Below, one piece after another: positions 16,588 through 25,251 of a DNA stretch of 64,000 nt. The notes under the pieces are model-generated. The model was given only the letters and a program-made list of their open reading frames with translations, was not told the DNA's origin and made no database searches. The position numbers and the translations under genes were made by a program. Numbering within the stretch: position 1 is the stretch's first letter; each line of letters begins with the position of its first letter. The DNA comes from an uncultured Ilumatobacter sp. (GTDB lineage: Bacteria > Actinomycetota > Acidimicrobiia > Acidimicrobiales > Ilumatobacteraceae): assembly GCA_905480335.1 (NCBI GenBank), contig CAJQPY010000010.1:62001-126000 (forward strand). The letters run 5' to 3'.

Positions 16588-17601
16588 TCACGACCTGGCG
16601 ACGGGAACGGGTACCGCAGCGAAGACTTCGCTGATCGCGTCCTCAGCCGACAGTCGCGAGGCATGTTCCGCGTGGATCATGATTCGGTGCGCCAGTGCAG
16701 CAAGACCGACGTACTTGACGTCGTCGGGCGTTGCGTAATTGCGGCCTTTTGCCGCAGCGTGGGCCTTCGATGCCGAGGCGAGCTGAAGCGTTGCACGAGG
16801 TGAGAGTCCCAGTTCGATGGCTGGATGGTGTCGGCTCGCCTCGGCGAGGTCGACCAGGTACGCCTTGAGTGCGGAAGCCATATACACCGATTGCACTGCC
16901 TCAATCATCGTGAGGACCTCTGCTGCCGATATCACTGGCTTGAGTGCAGCGATCGCATCGCCCGAGTCGCCGTCGTCGAGCATCTGCAGCTCGGCTTCTC
17001 GAGCGGGATAGCCGATCGAGATGCGTAAGAGGAAGCGATCGAGCTGGCTTTCAGGCAGTCGGTAGGTGCCCTCCTGTTCGACCGGATTTTGCGTTGCAAC
17101 GACCATGAACGGTGGCGGGAGCGGCCGACTTACTCCGTCGTTGCTGACTTGTCGCTCCTCCATGGCCTCGAGCAGCGCTGACTGGGTCTTCGGTGAAGCT
17201 CGGTTGATTTCATCAGCGAGCAAGATGTTAGCAAACAATGGGCCAGGCTCGAAGCGAAACGTTTCGGTCGATCGAGAGTACACGCTTACGCCGACTAGAT
17301 CGGTCGGCAGGAGATCAGGCGTAAACTGAACCCGTCGCCACGAGCAGTCGATCGAGGCAGACAAGGCTTTAGCAAGGCTGGTCTTGCCCACGCCCGGGAC
17401 GTCTTCGACGAGCAGGTGGCCTTCGGCTAGTAGGCACACGACCGCCAGTTCGACCGCCTCAGGTTTCCCCCGGATTACTCGACCGACATTGGCAGTAATC
17501 GCGTCGAAGAGCTGGGCGAACGTGCGATTCGTTCCATTGACCTGACCCGGGTGATCGGGCTGGGCCTGCAACGGTCCGTCCGAAATGATGTCCGTCGTCA
17601 C
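16588..17601 (-). CDS. moxR: MoxR-family AAA+ ATPase
   Basis: 337 aa from GTG 17601. Walker A EDVPGVGKTSLAKAL, Walker B ILLADEINRA, sensor ATQNPVEQEGTYRLPESQLDRF and the C-terminal helical lid are all present. MoxR proteins act as chaperone-like ATPases that mature or insert cofactors into partner complexes together with VWA/DUF58 proteins, here encoded just downstream. TACCCT lies 7 bases before GTG 17601, so the longer track ORF (to 17649), which runs into the divergent ROK gene, is not preferred. Confidence 0.92.
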   Translation of the reverse strand: MTTDIISDGPLQAQPDHPGQVNGTNRTFAQLFDAITANVGRVIRGKPEAVELAVVCLLAEGHLLVEDVPGVGKTSLAKALSASIDCSWRRVQFTPDLLPTDLVGVSVYSRSTETFRFEPGPLFANILLADEINRASPKTQSALLEAMEERQVSNDGVSRPLPPPFMVVATQNPVEQEGTYRLPESQLDRFLLRISIGYPAREAELQMLDDGDSGDAIAALKPVISAAEVLTMIEAVQSVYMASALKAYLVDLAEASRHHPAIELGLSPRATLQLASASKAHAAAKGRNYATPDDVKYVGLAALAHRIMIHAEHASRLSAEDAISEVFAAVPVPVARS

Positions 17602-17608
17602 GACAATG

Positions 17609-17614
17609 AGGGTA
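17609..17614 (-). promoter_or_regulatory. -10 hexamer TACCCT for moxR operon
   Basis: Minus-strand TACCCT, 7-base spacer, GTG 17601. It lies 40 bp from the divergent -10 of the ROK gene. Confidence 0.5.
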
Positions 17615-17653
17615 GACCGAGGAGCCGGTCGATGCCCTTCGGAGAGCATGATC

Positions 17654-17659
17654 TACGCT
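17654..17659 (+). promoter_or_regulatory. -10 hexamer TACGCT for ROK gene
   Basis: TACGCT, exactly 6 bases, GTG 17666: leaderless geometry. It overlaps the alternative ATG start at 17648. Confidence 0.45.
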
Positions 17660-17665
17660 GTGGCC

Positions 17666-18535
17666 GTGCCAGCACCCCCGGTTCTCGCAGTCGTCGTCGA
17701 ACCCTCTCGGCTAGCTGCGGCTCTGGTTGGACCCGACGGAACGATGCACGTGCGCGACCGCGTCACGATGCCATCGCGAGATGTGTGGCGAGCACTCGAC
17801 CGCCTCGTGCGACGGGTCAATGCTGCGGCGCGCGAGTCAGTTCCCCCATTCTCGGCCGTTGGCGTAAGCTGCGTCGGACCCGTCGACGAGCAGGCGGGGA
17901 CCGTGTCGCCCCCGTACGTTCCAGGGTGGAACAGCTTTCCGTTGCGGGAGCATCTGGAGGAGCTGACCGAGCGTCTGGTCATCATAGCGACGGCTGGAGC
18001 TGCGGCGGTTGAGGCCGAACGTCTTGTTGGAGAAGCGATGACGACGCCGAGCTTCGTCTTGCTTATCGCCGATGCCACCCTCGATTCGGCGTGCATGGTC
18101 GACGGGGTCCGCTTTTCCGGCGCGCACGGCAATTTCGGATCGCTCGCACACATAACAGTCGACATGGACGGCCTGCCGTGCTGGTGTGGTGCCCGCGGGT
18201 GTCTGGAACCATACCTATCGTCTATTGCACTCGAAGCCGAGATGAACCGGCCGCTACGTCGGGCAAACCCATCGATCGTCGAGCGTGCGGGCATCATGCT
18301 CGGGAGGGCGATTGCATCTGCTTGCGCAACAATCGACATCGACACTGTCTTCGTGACTGGAGGGGTGATCGACGCATTCGGCGATCAGCTACTTGACGTG
18401 GCCAGACGCGAGCTGCTCACCAGGACCCGGCTCCCGAACCTGGCCGGGATCTCGGTGATCGAACCGGTGGAGCACATCAATCCGCTGCTGCGGGCCGCGT
18501 CGCTGGTCTTGTCGAGTTCGGCCACCAACCGGTAA
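17666..18535 (+). CDS. ROK-family protein, probable sugar kinase
   Basis: 289 aa from GTG 17666 (the track also allows ATG 17648). Zinc-binding ROK motif CWCGARGCLEPY near residues 172-183, an acidic/glycine-rich first strand (VVVEPSRLAAALVGPDG), and a C-terminal ATP-site helix IDTVFVTGGVIDAFG. There is no N-terminal helix-turn-helix, so it is a kinase-type ROK protein (for example glucokinase) rather than a repressor. The usual DxGGT phosphate-loop is altered (VEPSRLAAA), and the catalytic aspartate motif of glucokinases is not clearly seen, so enzyme activity is uncertain. Confidence 0.75.
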   Translation: MPAPPVLAVVVEPSRLAAALVGPDGTMHVRDRVTMPSRDVWRALDRLVRRVNAAARESVPPFSAVGVSCVGPVDEQAGTVSPPYVPGWNSFPLREHLEELTERLVIIATAGAAAVEAERLVGEAMTTPSFVLLIADATLDSACMVDGVRFSGAHGNFGSLAHITVDMDGLPCWCGARGCLEPYLSSIALEAEMNRPLRRANPSIVERAGIMLGRAIASACATIDIDTVFVTGGVIDAFGDQLLDVARRELLTRTRLPNLAGISVIEPVEHINPLLRAASLVLSSSATNR

Positions 18536-18546
18536 TAAAGCTTTGG

Positions 18547-18552
18547 TATCGT
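18547..18552 (+). promoter_or_regulatory. -10 hexamer TATCGT for acyl-CoA dehydrogenase gene
   Basis: TATCGT, 7 bases, ATG 18560. Confidence 0.5.
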
Positions 18553-18559
18553 TGGGTAC

Positions 18560-19780
18560 ATGCAGCCCACGTACACCGCCGAAGCAGAGGCCTACCGCGA
18601 GAAGGTCCAAGCATTTCTCGCCGAAAAGCTCCCATCAAACTGGCAGGGAATCGGCGCTCTGCAAGGCGAGGAGCTTGAAACCTTCGTGACCGAGTGGCGC
18701 AATGTGTTGTACGAGGCCAACTACCTGGCACCAGGTTGGCCCACTGCGTTTGGTGGCTCAGGGCTCAGTGCGACCGAGCAGGTCATCCTCGCCGAGGAAT
18801 TCACTAAGGCGGGCGTCCCGACCGGCGGCCCGAATGATGCGTTCAGCATCCAGATGCTGGGCAACACCATCCTCATGTGGGGTACCGACGAGCAGAAGGC
18901 CCACTACATCCCTCGCATACTGTCGGGTGAAGACGTCTGGTGTCAGGGCTACTCCGAGCCCGACGCAGGTTCTGACCTTGGAAACGTCGGTCTCAAGGCA
19001 GAACTCGACGGCGACGAGTGGGTGCTCAACGGTCAAAAAATCTGGACCTCGGCCGGCCACCTCGCAGACCATATCTTCACCCTTGCCCGCACAGATCCGG
19101 ATTCGCCGAAGCACAAAGGCATTTCGTTCCTACTCGTTCCGATGGACCAGCCCGGCATCGAAGTTCGTCCGATCAAGATGATTTCGGGTGACAGCGAGTT
19201 CAACGAGGTTTTCTACACCGATGCCCGCTGCCCGAAAGACAACGTAATTGGCGGGGTCAACAACGGTTGGGGTGTGGCCATGTCGCTGCTCGGCTACGAA
19301 CGCGGTGAAGCCGCCGCCACTGGCCCGATCCGTTTCAAAGCTGAGTACCAGCGCCTTGAGGCGATGGCCAAGGAGCGAGGTCTCACCGACGATCCGGTGA
19401 TCCGGCAAAAGCTTGCAGTTGCATACTCAACATGTCAGATCATGGGCTACCTCGGACAGCGTGTGCTCACACAATTCCTCGCAGGCCATCATCCGGGACC
19501 GGACGCAGCGATCGGCAAGCTTCAATGGAGCGAATACCATAAGGTCATCACCGAGTTGGCGATGGACGTCTTGGGTGCCGACGGTTTGTTCTGGGACGGC
19601 CGCAAACCTCCATCGTCGTTCGGTCCAGATGATGGTGGCGCAGCGAACACACAGTCCTCGTGGATCGGCACTTTCCTCAACGCTCGGGCCGGCACAATCT
19701 ATGCCGGTTCCAGCCAGGTGCAGCGCAACATCATTGGCGAGATGATCCTCGGGCTGCCGAAGGAGCCCAAGCCGGCGTGA
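18560..19780 (+). CDS. Acyl-CoA dehydrogenase
   Basis: 406-aa FAD enzyme that introduces the alpha-beta double bond in an acyl-CoA. Seen: the flavin-contact sequence QGYSEPDAGSDLGNVGL, KIWTSAGHLADHIFTLARTD, and the C-terminal GTIYAGSSQVQRNIIGEMILGLPK. The length is normal for the family. Substrate chain length cannot be read from sequence. It heads a compact run of genes: its stop overlaps the GTG of a 79-aa protein (GTGA), followed by an HNH protein and a lipoate-ligase-like protein. Confidence 0.9.
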   Translation: MQPTYTAEAEAYREKVQAFLAEKLPSNWQGIGALQGEELETFVTEWRNVLYEANYLAPGWPTAFGGSGLSATEQVILAEEFTKAGVPTGGPNDAFSIQMLGNTILMWGTDEQKAHYIPRILSGEDVWCQGYSEPDAGSDLGNVGLKAELDGDEWVLNGQKIWTSAGHLADHIFTLARTDPDSPKHKGISFLLVPMDQPGIEVRPIKMISGDSEFNEVFYTDARCPKDNVIGGVNNGWGVAMSLLGYERGEAAATGPIRFKAEYQRLEAMAKERGLTDDPVIRQKLAVAYSTCQIMGYLGQRVLTQFLAGHHPGPDAAIGKLQWSEYHKVITELAMDVLGADGLFWDGRKPPSSFGPDDGGAANTQSSWIGTFLNARAGTIYAGSSQVQRNIIGEMILGLPKEPKPA

Positions 19781-20016
19781 TCTCAGCGGCTGTTGCGATC
19801 GCCTTTCGGCCATCGCTGTGGTCGACGGCTGTTCGCCAGATGCGCAGGACCAGCGCGCCGGGCTGGTGGAAGCATCGCCCATTCCTCCCGATGCCATCGG
19901 GCAGCTATGCGGATTTCCGCCTCGTTACGCAGTACGGGGACCCCGACCATGCATGGGATCCCGATGATGTGGTGAAATACCTGCGATGGTGCAAAGCCTG
20001 GGATGCCCGAAGTTGA
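19777..20016 (+). CDS. Conserved small protein of unknown function
   Basis: 79 aa, starting at GTG 19777 in a 4-base overlap with the dehydrogenase stop. The track's longer version (from 19660) reads through the dehydrogenase in another frame. Trp, Tyr and Pro are frequent (RPSLWSTAVRQ, APGWWKHRPFLPMPSGSYADFRL, DPDDVVKYLRWCKAW). I recall similar short proteins beside HNH genes in Acidimicrobiia, but no function is known to me and I could not check. The end overlaps the alternative start (ATG 20003) of the HNH gene. Confidence 0.6.
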   Translation: MISAAVAIAFRPSLWSTAVRQMRRTSAPGWWKHRPFLPMPSGSYADFRLVTQYGDPDHAWDPDDVVKYLRWCKAWDARS

Positions 20017-20038
20017 CGGCTCGCAAGGTGCGCCAGCC

Positions 20039-20536
20039 GTGAACAGCGCTCTCGTCCTCAACGCTAGCTATGAGCCGCTCAGCGTTGTGTCGTCGAGCCG
20101 TGCGACATGCCTTGTGCTTTCGGACAAAGCCGAACTGCTCGAAGACGACGGGCGTGTCATCCGTTCGGAGAAGCTGAGCGTTCCGAGCCCGTCGGTGATA
20201 CGGCTGCGGTACATGGTTAAAGTTCCGTTCATCCGGCGTGCAGCACTCTCACGGCGAGCGATCTTCGCCCGAGACGACCATCGATGCCAGTACTGCGGGG
20301 GCCACGCAGACTCGATTGACCACGTGTTGCCGCGATCGCGTGGCGGAGAACACTCGTGGGAGAATGTCGCCGCAGCCTGTAGGCCGTGCAACCTCGACAA
20401 GCGCGACCGCACCCCGAACGAGGCGGGGATGCGCCTAGCGAAGCCCTGCCGTGCGCCGCGCTCGTCGGGATGGGTGATCGTGTCGGTGAATGGAATACCT
20501 GAGACTTGGCGTCGCTATCTGCCGATGGCTTCGTGA
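20039..20536 (+). CDS. HNH endonuclease family protein
   Basis: 165 aa from GTG 20039; ATG 20003 would add 12 residues. N-terminal ALVLNASYEPLSVVSSSRA is the conserved opening of this actinobacterial and cyanobacterial HNH family. The nuclease core follows: CQYCGG and CRPCN zinc-binding pairs around SIDHVLPRSRGGEHSWENVAAA. Single-domain HNH proteins of this type are chromosomal, not phage-linked, and their substrate is unknown. It is co-transcribed with the flanking genes; its stop overlaps the lipoate-ligase-like GTG. Confidence 0.85.
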   Translation: MNSALVLNASYEPLSVVSSSRATCLVLSDKAELLEDDGRVIRSEKLSVPSPSVIRLRYMVKVPFIRRAALSRRAIFARDDHRCQYCGGHADSIDHVLPRSRGGEHSWENVAAACRPCNLDKRDRTPNEAGMRLAKPCRAPRSSGWVIVSVNGIPETWRRYLPMAS

Positions 20537-21192
20537 CCGCCTATCGACTGGTGCGCCGACGTTCGACGGCGGCCGAGTTTCACGCGATGCCGCTACCCGA
20601 CCCCGTCGAGCCCGAGATCTGGCTTCACGAGATTACAGCGCCGGCACTCGTGCTCGGTTCCACGCAACTTGACGACGTCGTCGATCCCATAGCGTGCGAG
20701 CAGCACGGCATCGAAGTGGTGCGACGACGCAGTGGAGGAGGAGCGGTGCTGCTTATTCCCGACGCAGTGGTGTGGGTCGATGTCATCCTGCCTGCGGGGA
20801 GCGCCGGGTGGACGGATGACGTTCACCGTCCGATGGTTTGGTTCGGTGAGTGTCTCGCCGCAGCATTCGCTCAAGTCGGCGTTGGCGGGACAGCCGTTCA
20901 CGACGGTGCGATGATTTCGACAGCAGCCTCGCAGCTAGTGTGTTTTGACGGCTTGGGCCCGGGTGAACTCACCCTTGATGGCGCAAAACTTGTTGGCATT
21001 AGCCAACGCCGGACGCGGTCGGCTGCCCGGCTGCAGGCTTGTTGGTACACGCACTACGACGCTGAGCTACTTCCGCGGTTGTTGCGCGCCGAGATTGAGG
21101 TTGGAACGCTCCGCCCAGTTGCGACGGTGGGTTCTCCAGCGGCGCTGGACGTCACAGCGCGGCTGGCCGACAGCCTCAGCGGCGCCACCTGA
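20533..21192 (+). CDS. Lipoate/biotin-protein ligase-like protein
   Basis: 219 aa from GTG 20533, which overlaps the HNH stop (GTGA). The BPL/LplA/LipB fold is indicated by EVVRRRSGGGAVLLIPDAVVWVDVILP, equivalent to the RRxSGGGAVxxD lipoyl-binding loop, and by LDGAKLVGISQRRTRSAA in the position of the substrate lysine strand. The family transfers lipoyl, octanoyl or biotinyl groups onto a carrier domain. The usual H-D pair after the loop is changed, so it could be a diverged amidotransferase rather than a standard LplA. No carrier protein is adjacent. Confidence 0.75.
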   Translation: MTAYRLVRRRSTAAEFHAMPLPDPVEPEIWLHEITAPALVLGSTQLDDVVDPIACEQHGIEVVRRRSGGGAVLLIPDAVVWVDVILPAGSAGWTDDVHRPMVWFGECLAAAFAQVGVGGTAVHDGAMISTAASQLVCFDGLGPGELTLDGAKLVGISQRRTRSAARLQACWYTHYDAELLPRLLRAEIEVGTLRPVATVGSPAALDVTARLADSLSGAT

Positions 21193-21356
21193 CTCACTGG
21201 GTGCTGCCGGTTACGCAGCTGGACTGGGGGAGGGGATGGCCGTTGTGTCATCGGGGTTATCGACCCACCGTTTCCTCGCCGGGCACGGCACCGCGAACCT
21301 AGGGTCGGGCTTGCGCTGCATTTGCTAGATCGAATTTCGGATTCAGGGTAAAGAAG

Positions 21357-21391
21357 TGGGGCCAAATGGTTGACGATGGGGAAAAATGGGG
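21357..21391 (+). promoter_or_regulatory. MraZ-binding boxes: four TGGNN repeats at 10-bp spacing
   Basis: TGGGG (21357), TGGTT (21367), TGGGG (21377) and TGGGG (21387) start exactly 10 bp apart; a fifth TGGGG starts at 21408, out of phase by one. E. coli MraZ is known to bind TGGGN repeats with 5-bp spacers upstream of its own operon. The boxes overlap the promoter at 21370-21398, so binding should block RNA polymerase. Confidence 0.8.
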
Positions 21392-21398
21392 GCATTAT
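21370..21398 (+). promoter_or_regulatory. mraZ operon promoter, TTGACG-N17-CATTAT
   Basis: -35 TTGACG (21370-21375), 17-bp spacer, -10 CATTAT (21393-21398). Start point expected near 21405, giving a leader of about 49 bases to GTG 21454. It is the only promoter in the window where a near-consensus -35 is obvious. Confidence 0.75.
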
Positions 21399-21453
21399 TG
21401 AGCGCTGTGGGGGAAAGCCTCCCGTGGTTCTCAGGCAGGGAGCGATCAGAACT

Positions 21454-21861
21454 GTGTTTGTCGGTGTGTACGAGCGTCAGCTCGACGAGCGGGGACGAGT
21501 TGCGCTGCCGGCCTCGTTTCGCAGCACGATCGGTGAACAGTGCTACCTCACGTACGGCGACGACGGGTGCGTTCGAATTATGAGTTCCGACGTGTTCCAT
21601 GTCGAAGCGCAGGAGATGATCGATCGGGTCAAGGCCGGCGAGGTCTCGCGAGCAAAACAACGTGTATTCGCATCGTCGGTCGTAGTCGCAGGTATCGACA
21701 AGCAGGGACGCATTCTCCTCGACCCTCGACTGCGTGCCCACGCCGCCATCGAATCCCAGGCCCGCGTCACAGTACTGGGTGCGCTCGATCGCATCGAGAT
21801 CTGGGAACCGAAGCGGTACGAACAGCAGGAAACCGTCGGCCTCCAGGAGATGGTGCAGTGA
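21454..21861 (+). CDS. mraZ: Transcriptional regulator MraZ
   Basis: 135 aa from GTG 21454, where the family's conserved opening FVGVYERQLDERGRVALPASFR begins; the track's extra 28 residues from 21370 run through the operator and are not coding. A second repeat of the AbrB-like swapped-hairpin domain lies at about 80-110 (VAGIDKQGRILLDPRLRAHA) and carries the DxxGR motif. MraZ is a ring-forming DNA-binding repressor of the dcw operon. It overlaps rsmH by 4 bases (GTGA). Confidence 0.95.
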   Translation: MFVGVYERQLDERGRVALPASFRSTIGEQCYLTYGDDGCVRIMSSDVFHVEAQEMIDRVKAGEVSRAKQRVFASSVVVAGIDKQGRILLDPRLRAHAAIESQARVTVLGALDRIEIWEPKRYEQQETVGLQEMVQ

Positions 21862-22805
21862 CGAGTTTCGAACACGATCCTGTGATGGTTGACGAGATCA
21901 CGGCAATCTTCGACGCGGTTCCGGCCGGGACTGTCATCGACGCGACGCTGGGAGCCGGCGGACATAGCCATGCATTGTTGAGTCGGCGTGCCGACATCGA
22001 CATCTTGGGAATCGACCAGGACGCGGACGCGATCGACGCAGCGCTCTCCCGGCTGTCCGAGTTCGCTGACCGCGTCCGCACGAGCCGTCGCCGGTTCAAC
22101 GAACTGGACGAGGCGATGGCCGAGCATGGCGTAACCGAGATCAGTGGCGCCTTGTTCGATCTTGGGGTGTCTTCCCCCCAGCTCGACCGTGCGGAGCGTG
22201 GGTTTTCGTATCGCAGCGAGGGCCCAATCGACATGCGGATGAACAGCGACCAGCAATGGTCGGCACAAGACGTTGTCAACGGCTACGGCTCTTACGAACT
22301 AGAGCGCGTAATTAAGACCCACGGTGATGAGCGTTTCGCACGTCGCATCGCCGATGCGATCGTGGCAGCCCGCCCGATTGCCACAACGACCGAACTCGCC
22401 GAGGTCGTGACAACAGCGATTCCAGCTGCCGCCCGGCGAACAGGCGGGCATCCAGCAAAACGCACGTTCCAAGCGATTCGGATCGAGGTCAACCAAGAGC
22501 TTGACGTCCTTCCCGACGCACTGGACCAAGCCGTGGTTGCGACCTTGCCGGGGGGAAGAGTGGCTGTTCTGTCTTACCACTCGGGCGAAGATCGCATCGC
22601 TAAGCAGCGCTTCTCGGTCGCTGCCGGCGTCTGTGGCTGCCCCCACGATCTGCCCTGTGTCTGCGGTGCGATCCAGACCGTGCGTGTGGTCCGTGGCGTG
22701 CCGAAAAGGGCCTCTGCCGACGAGCAAGCGCGAAACCGCCGGTCGTCCAGTGCACTCCTGCGAGTCGTCGAGAAGACCGAGCCCATCCCGAAAGCAATGA
22801 TCTGA
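21858..22805 (+). CDS. rsmH: 16S rRNA (cytosine1402-N4)-methyltransferase
   Basis: 315 aa from GTG 21858; the track ORF begins too early. S-adenosylmethionine site DATLGAGGHSHALL, ISGALFDLGVSSPQLDRAERGFSY, and the late motif SYHSGEDRIAKQRF are all typical; residues near 255-275 carry a Cys cluster (CGCPHDLPCVCG). It methylates the N4 of C1402 in the ribosomal P site. Second gene of the dcw operon; its stop overlaps the ftsL ATG by one base. Confidence 0.96.
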   Translation: MTSFEHDPVMVDEITAIFDAVPAGTVIDATLGAGGHSHALLSRRADIDILGIDQDADAIDAALSRLSEFADRVRTSRRRFNELDEAMAEHGVTEISGALFDLGVSSPQLDRAERGFSYRSEGPIDMRMNSDQQWSAQDVVNGYGSYELERVIKTHGDERFARRIADAIVAARPIATTTELAEVVTTAIPAAARRTGGHPAKRTFQAIRIEVNQELDVLPDALDQAVVATLPGGRVAVLSYHSGEDRIAKQRFSVAAGVCGCPHDLPCVCGAIQTVRVVRGVPKRASADEQARNRRSSSALLRVVEKTEPIPKAMI

Positions 22806-23287
22806 TGGCAGCGGTCGCGGCTAGCTCGCCCAGGGGCGCGCCCGCCGCCGGTTCCCGGCGTCAGCAGCCGCCGACTCTCCGCGTCGTCGCCCCCCGGCGG
22901 CGGTGGCCAGCGGTGGCCGGTGGAATCGTTCTCCTCGCAGTTATGGCAGCGATGCTCGGAGCAGCCGTGTTTCACACGCAGCTGGCGGAACGCCAGCTCG
23001 AGATCGACCAGCTCGAACGTCAAGTGCGAGCAGAACGTACCCGCTTTGACGAATTGCGACGAGATCGTGCCGTGCTGCGCTCACCACAGCGGATCGCGGA
23101 CGAGGCTAAGGCGCTCGGAATGGCGCCCGGCGAGACGAGCCGCTTCGTCGAAATCGACCCGATGCAGCTCGCCGTGCAGCTTGCAGCGTCTGGTGTCACC
23201 GCTGACGACACCAACAGGGTGATCGTCGAGACCGGGCCGCTTGACCAATTCCGCGACGTTAAGTCGGTATCGGTGGGTCAGCCGTGA
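22805..23287 (+). CDS. ftsL: Cell division protein FtsL-like
   Basis: 160 aa. Basic cytoplasmic N-terminus (about 34 residues, ending VAPRRRWP), one transmembrane helix (about 37-59) and an extracellular coiled coil (LAERQLEIDQLERQVRAERTRFDELRRDRAVL). This layout and position between rsmH and ftsI identify FtsL, which joins FtsQ and FtsB and activates FtsWI. Sequence conservation in the family is low, so position carries most of the weight. It overlaps ftsI by 4 bases (GTGA). Confidence 0.85.
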   Translation: MAAVAASSPRGAPAAGSRRQQPPTLRVVAPRRRWPAVAGGIVLLAVMAAMLGAAVFHTQLAERQLEIDQLERQVRAERTRFDELRRDRAVLRSPQRIADEAKALGMAPGETSRFVEIDPMQLAVQLAASGVTADDTNRVIVETGPLDQFRDVKSVSVGQP

Positions 23288-25251
23288 GTCGCCGACGCGC
23301 TCCACTCGTTAAACAGCAGCCAAAACGTCGCTCTGCGACAACTGCGACGCGAACGTCAGATCGCTCGAGCGACACCGTCGGTCGTCGACCACCGAAACGT
23401 CGTCGTGGGGCGGCACCCACGCCTCCCAGAGGAACCACTCGACGGCATCCGACGCGAACGCAGCGTAAAGAAGCAGTTCGCCGCAGAGTTCGGGCGCCGC
23501 GCCCCGAGCTACGGGCTAACGATCAGAAGGCGGGCAGCCCTCGGCGACGCCTGCTCGCTGCGCTCTTCGCGCTGTCGGTGCTACTGCTCGCAATTGTCGG
23601 TCGAGTAGTCATGCTCAAGACATCCGATGCCGAGTCGTTCCGCTCCGCTGGCGCACAGCAGTGGACCAGGTCTACCGACATCGCCGCCCATCGCGGCACG
23701 ATCTTCGACCGCCAAGGTAACGAGCTTGCTATGTCTGTTCCGGCTGCGGCGATCTCGATTAACCCAAAACTTCTCGAGAACGGGCCGGCTACGGTGCAGA
23801 TTCTCGACGACCTGCTCGGATTGTCCGACGAAAAGGTTGCCGAGCTGCTCGCCGAGGTCGCAGCCGCAGATCGCGGTTTCGTCTATGTTGCGCGTCAGGT
23901 CGACGCCTCGATCGGCGACCAAATTGCTGCACTCAATCGCCCTGGAATCAACGTCGATGCGGAGACTCGGCGCGAAATGCCAGGCGGCGCCACGGGTCAG
24001 ACCGTGCTCGGACGGACCAACATCGACGGCATCGGCATCGCTGGGCTTGAGTTGCAGTACGACGACGTTCTCACCGGGACCGGCGGCGAGATGACACGAG
24101 AGATTGCACCCGGTGGCCGAACCGTCCCGGGCTCGGAAGTCGTTGCCCAGCAGCCGGTGTCGGGCGACGATCTGGTTCTCACTGTCGACCGATCGATTCA
24201 GTTCGCCACCGAACAGGTACTTATCAAGCGGGTCGCCGAGATCAACGCTCGCGGCGGGTTGATCGTCGTGATGGACACCGACACCGGAGAGATCTATGCG
24301 AATGCCTCCGTGCGCCGAGATGCTGAGACAGGGGAGCCGGTCGTCACCAGCGGCAACTTCGTGGCCGTCGACAGCTATGAACCCGGGTCGGTAGCGAAGG
24401 TAATCACTGTCGCAGGCGCTCTCAACGAAGGGGTAGTTACTCCTGACACCACCTTCGAGATCCCGTGGCGCAAGCAGTACTACGACGATCTTCTGAAAGA
24501 CTCCCATCAACATCCGACCGAGGCGATGACTGTGTCGGACATTCTCATCGAGTCGTCGAACATCGGGACGATCACGGTCCAGGAGCGGATGGGTCGATTC
24601 GTGCACCACGACTACATGACCGCATTCGGACTGGGGTCCGTCACCGACCTCGGGTTCCCTGGCGAATCGGCGGGTATTCTCCGGCCTGCCGACGAGCTGT
24701 GGGGGAGCGAGCGCGTCACCGTGGCCTACGGCCAGGGGTTGTCGAGCACCCCGCTTCAGATGGTGGCGGCGGTGAACACGATCGCCAACGGCGGCGTGTA
24801 TGTAGCACCGAGCCTCGTGCGGGCCGTTGTCGGCCCCGACGGGACGACCACCGACCTTCCGCCTGCGGCAACCCACAGGGTTGTGTCCGAGCTGGCAGCT
24901 CGACAGACGGCAACAATGATGCAACAGGTCGTGTGCGCCGGGACCGCAAGTCGCGCCGCAGTCGACGGGTTGCACGTCGCCGGTAAGACCGGGACCGCGT
25001 TCAAAGCAGCCGACAACGGGACCTACTACGACGAGAACGGCGACCGCATCTACTACTCGAGCTTTGTGGGGTTCTACCCGGTAGAGGATCCGCAGGTGAC
25101 CGTGCTTGTGGCGCTCGACGAACCACCAGCCGGCACCGGCGACAGATTTGGCGGAACCGCCGCCGCACCTGTTTTTGCCGACCTCACGCCGACCATTATC
25201 CACGAACTCGGCATCCAGCCGGCCGAAGAAAGCGAGGGGTGCGAGGAGTGA
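23284..25251 (+). CDS. ftsI: Septal peptidoglycan transpeptidase FtsI (PBP3)
   Basis: 655 aa. A very Arg-rich cytoplasmic tail (about 88 residues), one membrane helix (LLAALFALSVLLLAIVGRVV), the PBP dimer/pedestal domain, then the penicillin-binding transpeptidase domain: YEPGSVAK with nucleophile Ser 369, SSN near 424 and KTGT starting near Lys 568. It cross-links septal peptidoglycan with FtsW. No C-terminal PASTA domains. Start GTG 23284 overlaps ftsL; its stop overlaps the murE GTG. Confidence 0.96.
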   Translation: MSRRRAPLVKQQPKRRSATTATRTSDRSSDTVGRRPPKRRRGAAPTPPRGTTRRHPTRTQRKEAVRRRVRAPRPELRANDQKAGSPRRRLLAALFALSVLLLAIVGRVVMLKTSDAESFRSAGAQQWTRSTDIAAHRGTIFDRQGNELAMSVPAAAISINPKLLENGPATVQILDDLLGLSDEKVAELLAEVAAADRGFVYVARQVDASIGDQIAALNRPGINVDAETRREMPGGATGQTVLGRTNIDGIGIAGLELQYDDVLTGTGGEMTREIAPGGRTVPGSEVVAQQPVSGDDLVLTVDRSIQFATEQVLIKRVAEINARGGLIVVMDTDTGEIYANASVRRDAETGEPVVTSGNFVAVDSYEPGSVAKVITVAGALNEGVVTPDTTFEIPWRKQYYDDLLKDSHQHPTEAMTVSDILIESSNIGTITVQERMGRFVHHDYMTAFGLGSVTDLGFPGESAGILRPADELWGSERVTVAYGQGLSSTPLQMVAAVNTIANGGVYVAPSLVRAVVGPDGTTTDLPPAATHRVVSELAARQTATMMQQVVCAGTASRAAVDGLHVAGKTGTAFKAADNGTYYDENGDRIYYSSFVGFYPVEDPQVTVLVALDEPPAGTGDRFGGTAAAPVFADLTPTIIHELGIQPAEESEGCEE

